NCBI RefSeq assembly: GCF_024518675.1
Contig: NZ_JANIGL010000008.1
Coordinates: 79,432 to 143,431, forward strand
Direction of reading: 5' to 3'
Origin: Pseudoalteromonas shioyasakiensis
Lineage (GTDB): Bacteria; Pseudomonadota; Gammaproteobacteria; Enterobacterales; Alteromonadaceae
Length of the DNA stretch: 64,000 nucleotides
A model generated the notes under the pieces. It was given only the letters and a program-made list of their open reading frames with translations. It did not search any database and had not been told where the DNA came from. A program made the translations under genes and the position numbers. Below, in pieces: positions 61,957-64,000 of the stretch (the stretch's first letter is position 1; each line of letters opens with the position of its first letter).

Positions 61957-62868
61957 ATGGCTATAAACAAAGGAACTATCGCGATTACCATAGCAACGCT
62001 TGCATTGGTAATTTCATGCTACGGAGTATTTTTTCAAGACAAGCCCGGTTCACTTAACGAGCCCGAGCAGCAACCGCTAAGAGCCACAGTTTCTGATAGT
62101 ACTGCTGCACAATACCCACAATCAAATGCAGCCTTAATTGACGAACTAAACAAAAAAGTGAATTCACTACAGCGCCAAATAGCTCACATAAAGCTACAGG
62201 CACCAGGCTCTTACCAAGAACAAAATACCGACGAATTTAAAGAGCTAGTATTGAATGTACTAGCTGAAAAACAGCAACAAGAAGCTGAAGAACTACGTGA
62301 ACAAAACCCTCTTTATGGCTTTTACGCGGATTTACCTAAAGACTATGATTTAAGGATCAAGTCAGACCCTGACTACGCAAAACAAATAAACGCTCAATTA
62401 AGAGAGCAGATTTTAGACCCAAACATGACTGATTTAGATAGATTAGCGGCGCTGAGCCAACTGCAAATGAATATGTTTATCTTGAATAAATCGAGCATGC
62501 CTGAATATGACTATGAAGTCGTAGGCAACATTTTAAATTTAGCGAATAGCAGTAGCGACGAAAAATTTAAAATCCAAGCTATCGAGTTAACAACTCAAGC
62601 ACCGATACTGGATCAGCGCCTAGCAGAGCAGTTTACAAACTTGTTAGAGCGAGACTCGAATGATTATGTTCGTCGCTTAGCCGCTCAAGGTTTGGTGGCG
62701 CAATACTATCAATCCCAAAATCAGAAAGATGACTACACGCAACAAATGGCGCAGCACCTACTTGCAGTATATAACGACACCTCCGATAGTGCGGTCAGAG
62801 CAGCGCTTGATGAAATGATTGGCAACCAAGATATACTAGATGAGTTACGCAAAAGTGCTGGTTATTAA
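61957..62868 (+). CDS. Membrane-anchored protein with coiled coil, unknown function
   Basis: The 303-aa protein has one N-terminal helix (about residues 8-27). A short coiled coil follows (about 58-80, ALIDELNKKVNSLQRQIAHI), then an alpha-helical region (about 140-303) with repeat-like pairs that could be HEAT-type. Nothing identifies a catalytic site. It may act as a periplasmic scaffold. No family is recognised. Confidence 0.7.
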   Translation: MAINKGTIAITIATLALVISCYGVFFQDKPGSLNEPEQQPLRATVSDSTAAQYPQSNAALIDELNKKVNSLQRQIAHIKLQAPGSYQEQNTDEFKELVLNVLAEKQQQEAEELREQNPLYGFYADLPKDYDLRIKSDPDYAKQINAQLREQILDPNMTDLDRLAALSQLQMNMFILNKSSMPEYDYEVVGNILNLANSSSDEKFKIQAIELTTQAPILDQRLAEQFTNLLERDSNDYVRRLAAQGLVAQYYQSQNQKDDYTQQMAQHLLAVYNDTSDSAVRAALDEMIGNQDILDELRKSAGY

Positions 62869-62958
62869 CTTATAAAGTTCATATTTCTAGCCATGACCCA
62901 GTACCGTATTATGGCTATACTCTAGTAAAACTACGCAAAACCTTGTAACCAGTTAAGT

Positions 62959-63882
62959 ATGCTGACAGTTCAAACCAAAAGCGGGATTATCATTAATTAT
63001 GAAGACACAGGCGATAAAACCGCGCCTGTTATCATTTTAATTATGGGTTTAGGTGCACAGCTGACTGTATGGCCGGATGAGTTATATTTAGGCTTAGTAG
63101 AAAAAGGCTTCAGGGTAATACGTTTTGACAACCGCGACACTGGGCTTTCAAGTCAACTTGAACAACTAGGCAATCCTAATTTATTTAAAGTATGGTTAAG
63201 TAAGCGCCTCCCTGTCGCTTCTCACATCCCTTACACTTTGGATGATATGGCGAATGACGTGCTGGAGTTAATGGCTGCGTTAAAAATCAAAAAAGCACAT
63301 CTAGTAGGCGCCTCAATGGGCGGGATGATTGCACAGTTGATTGCTGCACAGCATAAAAAGAAGGTATTAAGTTTAACTTCAATTATGTCGAGCTCAAGCA
63401 AGCCTAAGCTGTCGGCATCTAGTCTTAAGTTATTCTTACAGCTGGCAAAACACCGCCCGCGTCAAGCTAGTCGTGATGGTGCTATACATTATAATATAAA
63501 GCTAAATCAATTAATTGGCAGTCCTGCTTATCCCCAAGATGAGCAAACTTTACGTAAAAAAGCCACATTAGGGATTGATAGAGCACATAACCCGCAAGGT
63601 TTTAACCGCCAACTCGCAGCCATTGCCGCCAGTGATTGTCGGCAACATTTAATGCCAAAAATAAAAGCCCCAACCCTAGTAATACACGGCAATTTAGACC
63701 CTGTCATGCCAGTAGCCGCTGGGAAACAAACCGCAGCCCAAATCAGAAAGGCAAAATTAAAGATAGTAAACGGTATGGGCCACGACTTCCCGCCAGCATT
63801 AATGGCAAAAATGACCAAGTGGATCAGCAAACACGTTAAAAAAGCAGAACAAAAGCGCGAGCAGAAAAAGAACAAGCGGTAA
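62959..63882 (+). CDS. Alpha/beta hydrolase
   Basis: This 307-aa protein of the alpha/beta-hydrolase fold has the nucleophile motif GASMGGM (about residue 117), catalytic Asp in GNLDPVMP and His in GMGHDFP. The N-terminal NYEDTGDKTAPVIILIMGLG region is typical. The last ~15 residues are Lys/Arg-rich, and the stop codon lies inside the first unit of the tandem repeat, so the end of this gene may vary with the repeat. Confidence 0.88.
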   Translation: MLTVQTKSGIIINYEDTGDKTAPVIILIMGLGAQLTVWPDELYLGLVEKGFRVIRFDNRDTGLSSQLEQLGNPNLFKVWLSKRLPVASHIPYTLDDMANDVLELMAALKIKKAHLVGASMGGMIAQLIAAQHKKKVLSLTSIMSSSSKPKLSASSLKLFLQLAKHRPRQASRDGAIHYNIKLNQLIGSPAYPQDEQTLRKKATLGIDRAHNPQGFNRQLAAIAASDCRQHLMPKIKAPTLVIHGNLDPVMPVAAGKQTAAQIRKAKLKIVNGMGHDFPPALMAKMTKWISKHVKKAEQKREQKKNKR

Positions 63883-64000
63883 GCGGTAAGCGGTAAGCGG
63901 TAAGCGGTAAGCGGTAAGCGGTAAGCGGTAAGCGGTAAGCGGTAAGCGGTAAGCGGTAAGCGGTAAGCGGTAAGCGGTAAGCGGTAAGCGGTAAGCGGTA
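63874..64000. repeat. 7-bp tandem repeat array (aagcggt)n, continuing past the window
   Basis: About 18 perfect copies of the unit AAGCGGT run from 63874 to the window end with no mismatch. The first copy contains the stop codon of the hydrolase gene. On the plus strand each frame meets TAA; on the minus strand the array is open and would read the heptapeptide TAYRLPL repeatedly. Such microsatellite-like arrays can change copy number by slippage. Confidence 0.97.

Noticed and set aside
1..64000. Insertion sequences, prophage genes, CRISPR arrays, tRNA or rRNA genes
   Set aside because: No transposase or integrase motifs, no spaced direct repeats of CRISPR type, and no tRNA/rRNA-like segments were seen when reading both strands.

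Overview
The window looks like a chromosomal segment from a marine gammaproteobacterium of the Alteromonadales, most probably Pseudoalteromonas. This rests on low GC content, a complete gammaproteobacterial fkpA-slyX-yheV-yheS / yheT-yheU neighbourhood, a caa3-type cytochrome oxidase cluster, an fabR / acyl-lipid desaturase / sthA neighbourhood and a hemE-rsd pair. All family names come from recognising motifs and remembered family features; no database search was run. No rRNA, tRNA, insertion sequence, prophage or CRISPR array was seen.

Layout. 1-6.2 kb: a potassium channel cut by the left edge, CheV, a short decayed stretch (fatty-acid transporter remnant and a frameshifted CPBP-type membrane protein), an M50 metalloprotease, a REC-EAL c-di-GMP phosphodiesterase and a DUF21/CBS protein. 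6.3-14.8 kb: a secreted S9 peptidase, an orphan OmpR-type regulator, ComM, a TRIC-type channel, a MATE exporter and a polysaccharide deacetylase whose start overlaps the exporter. 14.8-23.4 kb: a one-strand chemotaxis operon, STAS-cheY-cheA-cheW-receptor-cheR-cheD-cheB. Its receptor is soluble, has four PAS domains and ends in a CheR/CheB tether. 23.5-31.7 kb: the cytochrome oxidase operon coxB-coxA-ctaG-coxC, then surf1, a CxxxC protein, ctaA, ctaB and sco, with one small gene (DUF2909) on the opposite strand.

32-43.3 kb: lexA with two SOS boxes, an outer-membrane barrel, a hotdog thioesterase, PepSY, periplasmic endonuclease I, an S41 protease with a small lipoprotein, a decayed nnrS, a LysR regulator divergent from an FMN reductase, TerB and several uncharacterised secreted or membrane proteins. 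43.4-48.3 kb: leuABCD behind a leader peptide (leuL) and an attenuator. 48.5-53 kb: fabR, a divergent desaturase with an FabR-like operator, sthA and hemE. 53.1-53.3 kb: a promoter and terminator frame a possible small RNA ahead of rsd.

53.4-64 kb: rsd, fkpA, a WD40 lipoprotein, slyX, yheV, yheS, a TIGR02444 protein, a small DUF3149 membrane protein behind FNR-type sites, yheT, yheU, an M19 dipeptidase, an unknown anchored protein and an alpha/beta hydrolase. The right edge is a run of a 7-bp tandem repeat that continues past the window. Most of the window is ordinary housekeeping sequence. The points most worth a second look are the rsd-upstream RNA candidate, the FNR-linked DUF3149 gene, the heptamer array, the leu attenuator, and the decayed or frameshifted genes near 2.2 kb and 38.5 kb.
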